64,000 nucleotides of DNA from Ichthyophis bannanicus (lineage: Eukaryota; Chordata; Amphibia; Gymnophiona; Ichthyophiidae). This document shows, piece after piece, positions 44,801 to 55,664 of the stretch (position 1 is its first letter; each line of letters begins with the position of its first letter). Below the pieces are notes generated by a model. That model had not been told where the DNA came from. It made no database searches and saw nothing but the letters and a program-made list of their open reading frames with translations. The DNA is taken from contig CM066035.1 of NCBI GenBank assembly GCA_033557465.1, positions 896,241,309 through 896,305,308 of the forward strand. The letters are read 5' to 3'. Made by a program: the position numbers and the translations under genes.

Positions 44801-46697
44801 CAACCAGCCCTCGGACAATCCCCCCACCGGGGGGCGCTTGACCTCTTTTCTTCCTGCGTGGCAGTCTATCACTTTGGACAAATGGGTGCTGGCGATCATC
44901 AAGGACGGATACCGCTTGAAGTTCCTGTCACCCCCAGTGCAATACGGGATTCCCCCCTGCAAGACGTCGGACACCTCTCTCCCCACCCTTGCGAGGGAGA
45001 TCCAGGCCCTTCTTTCCTCCAACGCCATCGAACCAGTCCCGGTAACGGAGCAGAACTCTGGTTTTTACTCAAGATACTTCATGGTTCCCAAGAAATCAGG
45101 AGGCATGCGTCCCATCCTCGACCTCCAAGCGCTCAACGCATTCATTGCCAAGGAGAAGTTCAGGATGCACTCACTCGGGTCCATCCTTCCCCTCATCCAA
45201 GCCGGCGAGTGGCTCACCTCCCTGGATCTACTGGAGGCTTACACTCACATCCCGATACACCCAGACTACAGACAATACCTACACTTCCGAGCTATGGGGA
45301 GGCACTTCCAATACAAAGTCCTCCCGTTTGGATTGTCTCCCGCCCCAAGGGTGTTCACAAAGTGCGTAGCCGCTGCAGCAGCGCACCTCCGCAAACAAGG
45401 AATCTGCTTATTCCCCTACCTGGACGACTGGCTCATCTCAGCACCCTCCTTCGAGGGAGCTGAGAAGGCGACACAGGCAACCATCACCATTCTGTCGGAC
45501 CTGGGATTTCTAATCAATTACCCAAAGTCTCATCTGCGCCCCTCTCAGCACCTAGAATTCATTGGGGCCCTCATAGACACCATCAACTCGAAGGCCTTCC
45601 TGCCCTTGCAGCGGAAGGAATCCATCAGGGAGCTAGTGCACCGCATACAAGCCAACAAGAACCCCACCGCCCGGAGCCTCCTCCGGCTCTTGGGCCACAT
45701 GGCCGCTACCACACAGACAGTTCCTCTGGCGAAACTCCACATGCGCCATCTGCAGTGGTATCTGCGAACTCACTGGTCCCAACACTCGCAACCTCTGTCT
45801 GCAACCATCCCAATGGCCCCAGCCATCCTCAAGTCCATCCAGTGGCGGACCCGCGAGAGCAACCTCGCACGAGGGAGACCCCTGTCACAACCACCACACC
45901 AACTGACCATCACCACCGACGCCTCCCCCATAGGCTGGGGAGCACACTGCCTGCATCTCCAGACACAAGGCGCCTGGACAGCACAGGAGCAACAATACCA
46001 CATCAATCTGCTAGAACTCAGAGCCATTCGCTACGCCTTGGGTGCCTTTCAGGACCTGATCAGAGGAAAAATCGCCCTGATCAAGACAGACAATCAAGTG
46101 GCCATGTTCTATGTGAACAAGCAGGGTGGGACGGGATCACGGACCCTCTGCAGGGAGGCACTCCAGATTTGGACCTTTGCAATCTCCAAACACTGCCTGC
46201 TCCGAGCCTCGTATCTGCCGGGAATCGAGAACGAGCTGGCGGACAGGCTCAGCCGACAGCTCAGCCCCCATGAATGGTCCCTCAAGCTGGAAATTGTTTT
46301 CCCACTCTTCCAAGAATGGGGTTACCCGGAGATCGACCTCTTCGCGACAGAGTAGAACACAAAATGCAAAATCTTCTGCTCCAAACACCCCTCCCAGCTC
46401 AGCCTCTTGGCGGATGCATTCGACGTATCATGGGGGGGATGGTCACTGGTATATGCTTTTCCTCCCATCCCCCTGATCTCCATGACGATCCAGCGAATCA
46501 TCTCCGACAAGGCTCAAGCCATTCTAGTGGCTCCCCACTGGCCACGCCAAGGGTGGTTTCCACTCCTGAGACGCCTAGCGCTCCACCCGCCGTGGCGGCT
46601 ACCACCAGTGCCCGATCTGCTCACCCAGGCAGACGGCCGCACCCTTCACCCCAACTTGCAGACCCTGGCCTTGACAGCCTGGCGGCTGAGCGGGTAG
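44801..46697 (+). pseudogene. DIRS D1 RT/RNase H, one stop
   Basis: Reverse transcriptase/RNase H in a single frame with one TAG at 46353-46355 (sequence context suggests a former CAG). RT motifs: GFYSRYFMVPK near 45060, SLDLLEAYTH near 45220, LPFGLSPAPRVFTK near 45325 and YLDD near 45420. RNase H: TTDAS near 45915, LLELRAI near 46010, KTDNQ near 46085 and LADRLSR near 46235. The conserved tail follows the stop (46356-46697). All catalytic acidic residues are present. The open frame extends upstream to 44088 only because of a frameshift in gag. Confidence 0.9.
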
Positions 46698-46702
46698 CCT
46701 TA

Positions 46703-47740
46703 TCTCCCCTCTGCCTTCCCCGAGAAGTGGAAGAAGTAGTGCTCGCAGCACGCCGTCCCGCGACTAGAAAGTCTTACGGCCTCAAGTGGCGGCGTTTTTC
46801 CTCCTGATGCTCCTCTCAAGATCTGGACCCCTTCACATCTCCTGTCCCCAAGATACTACAATACCTGACCTTCTTATCTCAGCAGGGCCTGCAGCCCCAG
46901 TCCATCCGGGTACACCTGGCAGCTATATCGGCCCTCCATGACCGTGCTGGAAAGGACTCGATCTCCCAACTGCCACTGGTATCCCGCTTCATGAAAGGCT
47001 TAGCGAACCTCCATCCACCGGTCAGAGAACCTGTACCGCACTGGGACCTAAATACTGTTCTCCATCAACTCACGCTGCCCACCTTCGAGCCCATGCTGTC
47101 AGCAGAGGCGAAGTTCGCGGCCTGGAAAACCCTGTTCCTTGTAGCCATCACCTCGGCCAGACGCATCAGTGAGCTCCAGGCCCTGGTGGCACACCCACCT
47201 TACATGCAGCTTTCCGCTGACGGCGCCTCCCTCCGGACTCATCCAAAATTCGTTCCGAAGGTAGCGACAGCCTTCCACATCAACCAAACGATTGAGCTTC
47301 CCACCTTCTTCCCGGAGCCACACTCCTCACCGGAAGAGGAGAGGTTACATACACTAGATTGTGTCAGAGCGCTATGCCTTTACCTCCTTAGAACCAAGGA
47401 CCAGTGCAGCGCCGCTCAACTCTTTGTCTCCTATGACCATAACAAGCCCGGGCGCCCCGTTTCCAAGCGCACCCAGTCCCTCTGGATCTCTTCGTGCATC
47501 GCCTTCTGCCTCCACCAGGCTGGCGCTCAGCACGCACCACCAGTCAACGCACATCAGCTGAGGGCGCTGGCCACCACTATTGCCAACCTACGCTCAGTCC
47601 CTGTAGCTGACATCTGTAAAGCGGCTACTTGGTCCTCCCTGCAGACCTTCCAAAGACATTACTGCCTGGACCTGCATCCTAACCAGTCCTTCGGCCGAGC
47701 AGTCCTGACGGCAGCCCACGGGCCACTGCTCGAGCCTTAG
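46703..47740 (+). pseudogene. DIRS D1 tyrosine recombinase, one stop
   Basis: Recombinase in the -1 frame of the RT tail. A TGA at 46805-46807 replaces a Trp just after the SYGLKWRRF block. After it the frame is open to 47740. Catalytic residues: Arg in TSARRISEL near 47155, the HQLR (HxxR) block near 47550 and the nucleophile Tyr in QRHYCLD near 47655. Length and domain order match the A and B enzymes, though the sequence is clearly divergent. Apart from that stop it looks complete. Confidence 0.9.
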
Positions 47741-47789
47741 TCCCACGGAAACCCTCTGACCGGTACCCCTGGACTTGTCGTCCATATTG

Positions 47790-48015
47790 AGTCAGATGTT
47801 GTTTTGCACATGATGTTTTTTGCACATGATGTTGTTGCACATGCACAGTTTATTGCACATGACGTTTGCACATGATGTTTTGTACATGCAGATATTGTTG
47901 CACATGATGATTGCTCAGAATGTTCTCTTGTTGTGTTATGAGTTTGCCCATTACGTTGCACTGAATGTATCACATGATATTCCTTGAACCACTGCACGTG
48001 AGTTGCACGTGCCGT
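47790..48015. repeat. Degenerate TTGCACATGATGTT repeat array
   Basis: Between the recombinase stop and the ICR, variants of TTGCACATGATG(TT) recur about six times, followed by GCACGTG words. No such array is seen in A or B copies. An AATAAA follows at 48034-48039. Confidence 0.7.
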
Positions 48016-48033
48016 TCAGTGTCATTGCTGCAC

Positions 48034-48039
48034 AATAAA
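48034..48039 (+). terminator. Polyadenylation signal candidate of D1
   Basis: AATAAA placed after the recombinase and before the ICR. Position fits a 3' end for element mRNA. Not tested. Confidence 0.4.
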
Positions 48040-48115
48040 ATCCTATTCTTCAGCTTGTGTCCTCCTATGTTCGGGGTTGGGCCCCTTCTACCTCAGCTCT
48101 CCCCAGCTAGGGAGG

Positions 48116-48216
48116 CACCAGGTGTGGCTGACTTCATCCTGCTTGTCCTAGGAGAAATCAAGGTTTCTTACCTGTAACGGGAGTTCTCCGTGGACAGCAG
48201 GATAAGTCAGCCACAC
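48116..48216. repeat. Internal complementary region of D1
   Basis: Reverse complement of the D1 right tip (48430-48487) joined to its left tip (42362-42405). The two halves meet at GGAGAAATCAAGG. Confidence 0.88.
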
Positions 48217-48274
48217 GCTCCCACCCATCCTCCCCTCAGGGGCCCATCCCCGGCTGCCTACACCTGCCAGCCTC

Positions 48275-48478
48275 CTCCAGCCTTCTCGCTCAGCTTGGTA
48301 CATAGTGGCCGGCTGGGGGCGGTCCAGTGGGTGGGCCGGGGGGTGAGGACCCTGCCCAGAAGGGAAAACCCCTTCTGAGCTAGAGAGAGAGTACTCCGTC
48401 CACGGCGCCATCGGATGATGTCACCAGGTGTGGCTGACTTATCCTGCTGTCCACGGAGAACTCCCGTTACAGGTAAGT
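48275..48478 (+). other. Splice-like segment in D1 right end
   Basis: A pyrimidine-rich CCTTCTCGCTCAG ends at 48293, and 179 nt later TTACAG|GTAAGT occurs (cut after 48472). Same arrangement as A1 and B1, in a clearly different sequence. Confidence 0.3.
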
Positions 48479-48487
48479 AACCTTGAT
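48297..48487. repeat. Right inverted terminal repeat of D1
   Basis: Reverse complement of 42362-42535 with an outer right-only extension containing CCCGTTACAGGTAAGT. Confidence 0.88.
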
Positions 48488-48890
48488 TTCTTTTTCTGTA
48501 AGATAGGAAATAATAAAAAGATCCTTTTGGAAGAAAAATCTGAGAGATAGTTATTACCATGTACGAGCATGTTGTCCTGTATAAGAAGAGGTTTGTTCTG
48601 TATAAGGTGAGATTTTGTTGGGAATTGTAGGTCTTCTTTGTGATGTTCCTTTTGTTGGGAAGTGATATGTCCTCCCTGAGTGGTTTCCCTTCTGGACGGA
48701 GGAAGGTGTCAGCTCGGGAACTGTCTGGCCAACAGTCCAGCTGACCCTTGGTTCCGTACAATTCCCAAGCTGTTCAACACAAGGAGGTGTAAAACCTTTA
48801 AACACAAGAAAACCATACCCTATCTCAAGTACTCCCTCAATCCTATCTAAAAAAAAAAAATGCGTTGGAGCTCCATAGCGCACCAGGCAG
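48488..48890. other. Unassigned spacer
   Basis: No gene recognised. It might be the continuation of the LTR-like segment cut by D1. A short A-run is at 48848-48859. Confidence 0.4.
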
Positions 48891-48939
48891 AACATCTCCT
48901 CAACAAAAGTGATGAAAAGCAGAACCAGTCATGACCGAT

Positions 48940-49150
48940 GTGTGAAATCTTTTTTCCCCTATGGTGATTGATTTTTGCCACATAGTGGATTAATAAGTTT
49001 TCCTGAGGTCTTTTCTCCCTTATGGAAGATTGCCCGAGGGTTGGTATATTTAAAAAGAGTGTGTGATGAATTTTGTTGGTAGTTGGTGAGGAATTTGGAT
49101 TTATCTAAGGGATAGGTTGGTTATATTGTGGGTGATAAGTTTTTCCCTTA
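48940..49150 (-). repeat. Repeat shared, inverted, with 34848-35030
   Basis: Reverse complement of the plus-strand repeat at 34848-35030. It lies directly downstream (minus strand) of the LINE C-terminus at 49237, so it may be that LINE's 3' UTR. Confidence 0.6.
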
Positions 49151-49236
49151 GCGCAGTGGTGTTTGATAAGTTATGTTTGCTGATACTATGACAGTCATGA
49201 ACCTCACTTCTAAGCATGGGAATGTGGAGTATGATC

Positions 49237-50055
49237 TCAGTCTCTCAAATTTACTGCTAATGCTCGGCGTAGTTGCATTGTGCCAAAGAGAGCTTCCTTC
49301 TGGAGTTCGTAAGATATAACATGTATGGGTAGTTCGTCAAGATGTGCTTGGAAATTCTTCTTTATCAAGCTTGTGGCTCCCAGTACAATAGGAAATATTT
49401 CTGTATCCTCCTGCCACATTTTCTTCATCTCTGACTACATTTCTTGGTACTTCAGGATCTTTGGCCTCTCCACGCAATTCACAGAATAATCATTCAGTAC
49501 CGACACTTCTATTATCAATACCGTTCTGGTGTTCTCTTTTACCACTATGTCAGGTTTCCTCGCATCTAGCTTCTTAGCCATCGGAATGGGAATATCCCAA
49601 GTGATCAGCACCTCTTCATTCTCTGTTATTCTCTTAGGTTCATGATCCCAGTGCTTTTCAGGGACAGTGATTTTGTAGTGTTTACAGAGTTTCCAATGAA
49701 GGAGGCGTGCTACTTTGTTGTGCCTTTCTCTACAGAAATTTTCTGCCATCAGAACTTCACAGCCTGCTATAAGGTGAGTCACTGTTTCCAACTCTTTCTT
49801 ACAGAGTTGACAGATGTCTGTTTTGCCAGTTTTTTCAATGCTGTATGTAAACCATCATGTCAGTAATCTGCTGTCCCTGGGCTGCAACTATCAATCTTTC
49901 ATTCTTTGATTTCAGTTCACCTCTCCTTAACCATCCATGTCTCCGTTCTTGATTGACAAAAGGTTCTTGGAGTAACACTCTGTATTTTCCACTGTATTTG
50001 CGCATTTGCCACTTGTTTTTCCTCGCTTGCTGATCTAGTTCTTTGAGAAGTGTTT
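49237..50055 (-). mobile_element. RLE-type LINE C-terminal fragment
   Basis: Minus-strand translation from 50055 downward gives GWLRRGELK, a Cys/His knuckle (CQLCKKE...THLIAGC), then a restriction-like endonuclease region (RHNKVARLLHWKLCKHY, DHEP, ITWDIPI, ARKPDIVV and LIIEVSV, a PD-(D/E)xK-like arrangement). A break near 49435 is followed by the C-terminal block with MWQEDTEIFPIVLGATSLIKK (written from 49420 down). This order fits LINEs of the R2/R4/NeSL type. There are stops near 49850 and 49435. A2 cuts it at 50055. Confidence 0.65.
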
Positions 50056-50215
50056 ATCTCCAGGAACAAGCAGGAATGTAGTCTTCACATATGGGTATCG
50101 TCGGTACCGACGGAGCCTGCGCGGGAATGCTTCCAAGCGTCCAATAGGAAAGCTTTTGGGAGCATCCCACAGTGCCTGCGTGCTGCCTTCCCGCCTTTCC
50201 CAACTGTCCCCCTCC
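50056..50215. repeat. Left inverted terminal repeat of A2
   Basis: Reverse complementary to 58257-58415. Contains GTCGGTACCGACGG. Confidence 0.9.
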
Positions 50216-50449
50216 AGTTTTTCATTTTCCGTGGAGCCAACAGGTCGCACATCCTGGCACTGCAGAAAAAATTCCCTCCTTTTTTGTGGTCGCGTCTGCC
50301 TTCCCTCGATGCTACACCGGTACCGCCGGTGGTTCTTTTCTTTTTTTTCAAAAAAAAAAACAAACTTTATTTCTGGAGTCTTTTCCAGTAATTTTCTCCT
50401 CAGGTGCCACGCACCATTTTGGGCACTAGGCCCAACTTTTTCCCTCAGA

Positions 50450-52284
50450 ATGGAAAAACCCACTTCGGGTTTTAAAAAGTGTTCTAAGTGTGGCGGTACC
50501 ATCTCCGTCACCGACACCCATGAGTGGTGCCTCAAATGTTCAGGTCCTGACCACTCTATTTCAGAGTGTGTTGCCTGTATGATGATGTAGAAAAGGGGCC
50601 GGCAAAACCGAGCTGCTAAACTTAGCACCCTTTTTCCCTCCGATGCAGCCTCTGTGGCATCAATGTCTTCCAGGGCTTCGTCTTCCTCCCATGGATCTCA
50701 GGTAACTAAACATAAATCTAGCCGGTCCTCAAAGGGTAGATCTCCTTCTAAACATCAAGATGCCTCTGGCGTTGCCCTTGAGGGACTTTCACCGGCAAAA
50801 TTGCCCTGGCGGGAGGCTTCAGCTTCCAAAGCACTAACGGGGCTCCAGGATGTTCTTGAGGCTTCACCCTCGGCAGAACTACTGGTGCCATGCTCTGGGG
50901 TTCCAGCCGCTTCATCCGGCACCGATACCCAAGCATCGGCAGCATCGATAGACCAGAGATTCTTGGCTATTGAACGCAGTCTGGCAGCTCTTCTCACAGC
51001 CTCGATGCCCCTGAAACCACTTCAGACAATTCAACCAGTACTGGCACCGACTCCGGTACCGGTACTGGCACCGACTGCATCGACATCGGCAGGTATTCTA
51101 CCGGGACCGAGTCATGCGTCTCTATTCGGCATCAACAAGTCGGTACCGGACCACTCCGATGCTGACTTAAATCGGTACTGGTACCGTGCCTTGCACGATC
51201 ACCCGGATCGGAGATACATTGAATCCTTGGATGAGTCTGAAAGCTCTGCCGATACCAGAGTACTTCTTCCTGAGGATTCCTCTTCTCCTCAGTTGTAGGA
51301 TGTCTCCACCAGAGGATATTTCCTTTCAGGATTTTATCCGAGATGTGGCCTGAGGTCTTTCCATCACAGTGGCTCCTGAAAAAGAGCCTAGGGCAAAGGA
51401 ATTAGAAATCCTACAATACCCTAAAGCTCCCAAGGAGGCAGCTACCTTACCTATTCATGAGATCTTGCATGATCTTATGTTAAGGATGTGGGAAACACTT
51501 CTGACCACATCTCCTCACTCTCGAAGACTCGACACCATGTATCGAGTTCCTCCTTGTCCTGGGTTTCAGACTCAATTACCACACCATTCCATGGTGGTGG
51601 AATCAGCCATGAGATGGATAAAGAGTGCAAAAAGGCATGCATCTAATCCTCCAGGACGTGAGTGTAGGACTCTTGACGCCTTTGGACATTGATTCCTTCC
51701 AGGCTTCCATGCTTTCTGCTAGGATCAGTTCCTATATCTTGTATATGGGAATGTTCCTTAAAGAGGTCACAGGAGATTTAGAGCTTATGAGCCCTCTCCT
51801 TCCTGATGATAAAAGGCAAGATTATCTTGCTCTTGTCAAACATGCTCAGGATGTTTCCAAGTTTGTGAATCGTGCAGCCTTTGACTGCTTTGAATGCATA
51901 AGCAGAACCTCTGCTATTGCCATAGGTGCATGTAGGATTGCCTGGCTCCAGGCATCTGATTTGGAAATTTGGGTACAGGACAAACTAGGGAATATACTTT
52001 GCACAGGAGAGAATCTCTTTGGCAAGAATTGGCAGGAAAAGACTAATGAGAGAGATGCTGACAATATCACTTTAGATAGATTGTCTAAATCTACAGCTGA
52101 TCCTGCGAGGAAAATATCCTCTAAGAAACCATTCTTCAGCAAGAAGAAAAAGTTTTATCCCTCCTATACCCAGCAGGGACATCGTTTAGGTCAGTCTGCC
52201 CAAAAGGGACAGCAACAACCTAGGCAACAAAGGAAGCAAAAAGCAGCTAAGCCTCAACCGGCTCAGCAGACTCAGCCTCCATAG
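50450..52284 (+). pseudogene. DIRS A2 gag-like ORF, broken
   Basis: It starts at ATG 50450 and keeps the Cys/His cluster (CSKC...HEWCLKC...H...C..C). A TAG at 50588-50590 ends the first frame shortly after the cluster. The same frame is open again at 50654-51298 (Ser-rich, with many GGTACCG words at DNA level), then shifts near 51300. The conserved core is at 51369-51692, shifts again near 51690 and runs open to 52284 with a Lys/Gln-rich C-terminus. Three defects at least. Confidence 0.86.
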
Positions 52285-53006
52285 GGGCTTTGACTCCATC
52301 TAGAGAGGAGGCCTATCTCCATATCAATCTCCTGGAGCTCAGAGCAATCTTCCTTGCTCTTTGAGCATTTCACACCCAGCTCAGCTACAAGATTGTCCGT
52401 TTGAACTAGGACTATCAAGTAGTCATGTTCTGTGTGAACAAGCAGGGTGGAACAGGCTCTCTGTCGCTCTGCAACAAAGCTTTGCGACTATGGGCCCTCG
52501 CCAGAGAGCATCAGATTCATCTCCTTGCGGTGTATCTTCCAGGCATTCAAAACTCTTGGGCTCAGGTGAGTTCTGCTTCCACACGAATGGTCTCTCCAGG
52601 CAGACCAGGTAGCCGAAATTTTTCAAATTTGGGGAACCCTGGACATAGACCTCTTTGCAAGTCCGCTGAATGCCAAACTTCCCCGGTTCTGTTCCAGAAT
52701 TCCGGCTCAGGGTTGTCAGGCCAGGGATGTTTTCCTCCTCCATTGGGGTCAGGACTTCCTGTATGCCTTTCTACCCATTCCCCTATTCCCAAAGCCCTGT
52801 TCAAGCTTCAGAGAGACAGAGGTCATATGATCCTCATAACTCCACGTTGGCCACGGCAAATGTGGTACCCTCTGCTCCTACATCTCTCTCAAGCTCTGCC
52901 TCTGGAGTTAGGATCTGCTCCAGATCTCCTTTCTCAAGAGGACAGGATGCTGTGGCATCCCAATCCCCAGTCTCTGCATCTCAGGGCCTGGTTGCTGAAA
53001 ACCTAG
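52285..53006 (+). pseudogene. DIRS A2 RNase H remnant (RT domain deleted)
   Basis: Directly after the gag stop the sequence jumps to the middle of RNase H (HINLLELRAIF near 52320), so the whole RT domain and the first RNase H block are absent. Compared with A3 this removes about 60655-61855. The DNQ block is degraded, and VNKQGGTGS plus the post-RNase H tail are open to 53006. The copy cannot encode its own polymerase. Confidence 0.88.
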
Positions 53007-54038
53007 AACTTCACAGTCTTAACCTTTCCCAACAGGTAAAGGATATCCTTTATGCTTCTAGGAAGCCTTCCACAAGACGCTCCTATGCATTTAAGTGGAA
53101 AAGGTTTACCATATGGTGCTCGCAGAAGGGTCTTAACCCTCTTGCAATACCTCTGGAATCATTACTGGAGTATCTCCTTCATTTATCAAATGCAGGGCTT
53201 AAGACCAATTCAGTGAGAGTCCATTTGAGTGCTATTGCAGCTTCTTTCAAGCCTCTAAATGGACAACCTATTTCCTCTCATCCTCTCATAACGAGATTTA
53301 GGAGAGGCCTTTTAACTAAGCCTCCCATTAAGCCACCACCGGTGGCATGGGACTTAAATCTGGTACTTGGGCAGCTCATGAAACCACCCTTTGAACCATT
53401 AGCCACTACCTCTTTGAAATTCCTTTCCTGGAAGGTTATCTTTCCTATTGCAATCACATCAGCACGTCGCATCAGTGAATTGCAAGCATTGGTGGCTGAT
53501 CCTCCTTATACAAGGTTCCATCATGATAAGGTAGTCCTTAGGACTCATCCACACTTTATGCCAAAGGTGGTGTCGCCTTTTCATTTAAACCAAACGGTTT
53601 ACCTTCCTGTATTCTTTCCAAGGCTTCGCGCCTCAAATGCAGAAAGGAATCTTCATACTTTGGACTGTAAAAGAGCTTTCGCCTTTTACTTGCAAAGGAC
53701 ACAGCAACATAGAAAGTCCTCTCAACTCTGTTGTTTTTTATCCTAGTCGTTTGGGACTTCCAGTCTCCAAAACAACACTGTCCAGCTGGATTGCACAGTG
53801 TATATATTTTGCCTATGAGAGTAGGAACCTTCCTCTTGAAGGCCATGTCACAGCTCACAATGTGAGAGCCATGGCAGCCTCAATGGCTCATCTTCACTCT
53901 GTGTCTATCGACGACATCTGTCGAGCAGATACTTGGGCTTCGGTTCATACCTTCACAGCCCTTTACTGCTTAGACAAGGACGCCCGCCGGGATGCCTTGT
54001 TTGGTCAGGCTGTTCTTCAACACCTGTTCCAGACTTAA
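52670..54038 (+). pseudogene. DIRS A2 tyrosine recombinase, one frameshift
   Basis: Recombinase frame overlapping the RT tail, open from 52670 to about 53730 with RSYAFKWKRF, TSARRISEL (about 53460) and the SPFHLNQ block. An indel near 53725 moves the rest to another frame, open to 54038 with HNVR (about 53855) and the Tyr block LYCLD (about 53965; the usual His before Tyr is Leu here). No premature stop apart from the shift. Confidence 0.86.
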
Positions 54039-54156
54039 TCAACTCCTACCCACCCTCCCTGGTAGGATGCCAGAGATCCATGGGGGGAAGTGGAGCCCTT
54101 TAACAAGGGCACAGAACTTCTGGGGCCTTCTCCCTGGCATCTGCAGCTAGGGAGTC

Positions 54157-54257
54157 CCCATATGTGAAGACTACATTCCTGCTTGTTCCTGGAGATAGCA
54201 TAGTTACTCACCTGTAACAGGTGATCTCCGGGAACAGCAGGAATTTAGTCTTCACAA
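54157..54257. repeat. Internal complementary region of A2
   Basis: Reverse complement of a full family A right tip joined to the left tip. It records right-end bases that are now missing from A2's own right end. Confidence 0.88.
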
Positions 54258-54324
54258 CCCACCCACCTTCCCTAGGAGTTGTATCTCTCTATCTCTCTCT
54301 CTCTTTCTCTCTCTTTTGTCTCAG

Positions 54325-54828
54325 GAGGAGGAGATCGGGAACAAAAGTTACAAAATTTGGAGCAACGCTGGATTTTCAAGTTAAATTCGGTTTCCCCTGG
54401 GGGATTAAACCAACAGATTGATTGGCACACGGTATTTTAAAATATGCACCCTTTGAGGGATTCCCTGATGGTGGGTGTTCCCTCTTTACAAAGGGTCCAT
54501 TATCATTGGTGGTTCAGTTCTTTCATGTGATGCTGACGTCAGACACTGAAGATTTAAATGGCTGACTACATTTCTGAAATGTTAGCTCATGTATTGCTGC
54601 CAAAGCTTGCTTACGGACGTACCTGAAGCAGGGTTTTCAACAAATTTTGAACCCGAAACGAGCGCTAAATTCATTACTGAAGCTAAGTAATATTTTACAT
54701 ATTAATAAAAGGAGATATCACAGTGGTGCTTTGTTACCATACATAGCGCTATGCTGAATTTTCTCCGACAAAAAATAATTTTTCTAACACTGGGAGTTTT
54801 CTACTATCGGGATTTTTAGGTTTCTATT
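54325..54828. repeat. Penelope pseudo-LTR, upstream copy
   Basis: 504 bp, 4 mismatches to 57747-58250 and no indel. It starts with codons of the ORF2 C-terminus and ends before ORF1. AATAAA at 54714-54719. Confidence 0.93.
54611..54675 (+). ncRNA. Hammerhead-like core candidate
   Basis: CCTGAAGCAGGG...AACCCGAAACGAGC resembles a hammerhead ribozyme (CUGANGA, stem II, GAAA). GGGTT/AACCC can form stem II. The CUGANGA box reads CTGAAGC, and I could not build a convincing stem I. Known Penelope repeats carry such ribozymes. The same sequence is at 58033-58097. Weak call. Confidence 0.3.
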
Positions 54829-54896
54829 TTACTGGTGATTCCGGTTAGGTTCATGTTTTGATATACTATAGCTAGTGTTTTTTGAACCACAGCATT

Positions 54897-55664
54897 ATGT
54901 CTTCAGCTACATTTGCTTTTACTGAAGAACAGCTCACGAAATTGAAAAAACAAAAATCATTATTTGATGAGGACCCTCTGACGTCAATGGGACAAATGCC
55001 ATCTACCATCTCGGAGTTAAAAGATTTAAACAAAAAACTAATCAGGGCGCAGATGCATGGTCTAGCTATGACCCAGTATTTAAAATCTGCAATTTTACCT
55101 CGTGGATTACGGATCATTAAACCCCCTAAGCAATTTACAGATGATGATGATTTTTTACAGAAATGGAATTCCATATTAAATAAATGTAGTTTTGACTTAG
55201 TAGCCTTGTTAATTGAGAGATCAATGCATGAACAAGAACTCTTAACAGCTCAGGTTGAGACTATGAAGAAAAGTATTTTGGAAACAACCGAACAGGCCGT
55301 TTTTCAATCACAATGGCTTGACTCACAAAAGCAGTTAGATTCTTACCAAGATTATATCAAAGGTTTAAAGATTAAAAAATTCAAGAGAGATAAAACAGAT
55401 TATGACAATAACTGTGTCTATAACTGGCCATCTTTAAGGAAGAATTTCTCTGGCAAAAAGGTTGCCTTCCATCCTGATTCGGGAGATTCTACCGAAACGG
55501 AATTTAGTGATTCTGGGCAAGGGGTTTCTATCACCTCTCAACCTATGGTCACCGATAGGGGACGGAACACTTCATATCGGGGACGGCGCTCTCGAAGACA
55601 ATACCAACAGGATTTTTGGGAGGGTCCGGACACTCGGTCCCGTACGAAAAATCGTCCGTCATAA
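54897..55664 (+). CDS. Penelope ORF1, coiled-coil and RG-rich protein
   Basis: 255-codon frame from ATG 54897, upstream of and overlapping the RT frame by 49 nt or more. The N-terminal half is rich in Lys, Glu and Leu and probably helical (EEQLTKLKKQ, LKDLNKKLIRAQMHG). The middle has further charged helices (MHEQELLTAQVETMKK). The C-terminus is basic with RGRNTSYRGRRSRRQ, which could bind RNA. I recognise no catalytic motif. It may be a separate accessory protein or the N-terminal part of an ORF1-ORF2 product made by frameshifting. Stop at 55662-55664. Function unknown. Confidence 0.72.
   Translation: MSSATFAFTEEQLTKLKKQKSLFDEDPLTSMGQMPSTISELKDLNKKLIRAQMHGLAMTQYLKSAILPRGLRIIKPPKQFTDDDDFLQKWNSILNKCSFDLVALLIERSMHEQELLTAQVETMKKSILETTEQAVFQSQWLDSQKQLDSYQDYIKGLKIKKFKRDKTDYDNNCVYNWPSLRKNFSGKKVAFHPDSGDSTETEFSDSGQGVSITSQPMVTDRGRNTSYRGRRSRRQYQQDFWEGPDTRSRTKNRPS

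Larger units (their letters stand above)
42362..48487 (+). mobile_element. DIRS retrotransposon D1
   Basis: A single copy of a fourth DIRS lineage with its own terminal repeats (TTCTCCTAGGGCAAGCAGG), gag, RT/RNase H, recombinase, a repeat-rich 3' segment, an ICR and a right repeat. RT and recombinase have one stop each. Coding sequence is GC-rich compared with A. The layout and ORF frame relations match A and B. Confidence 0.94.
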
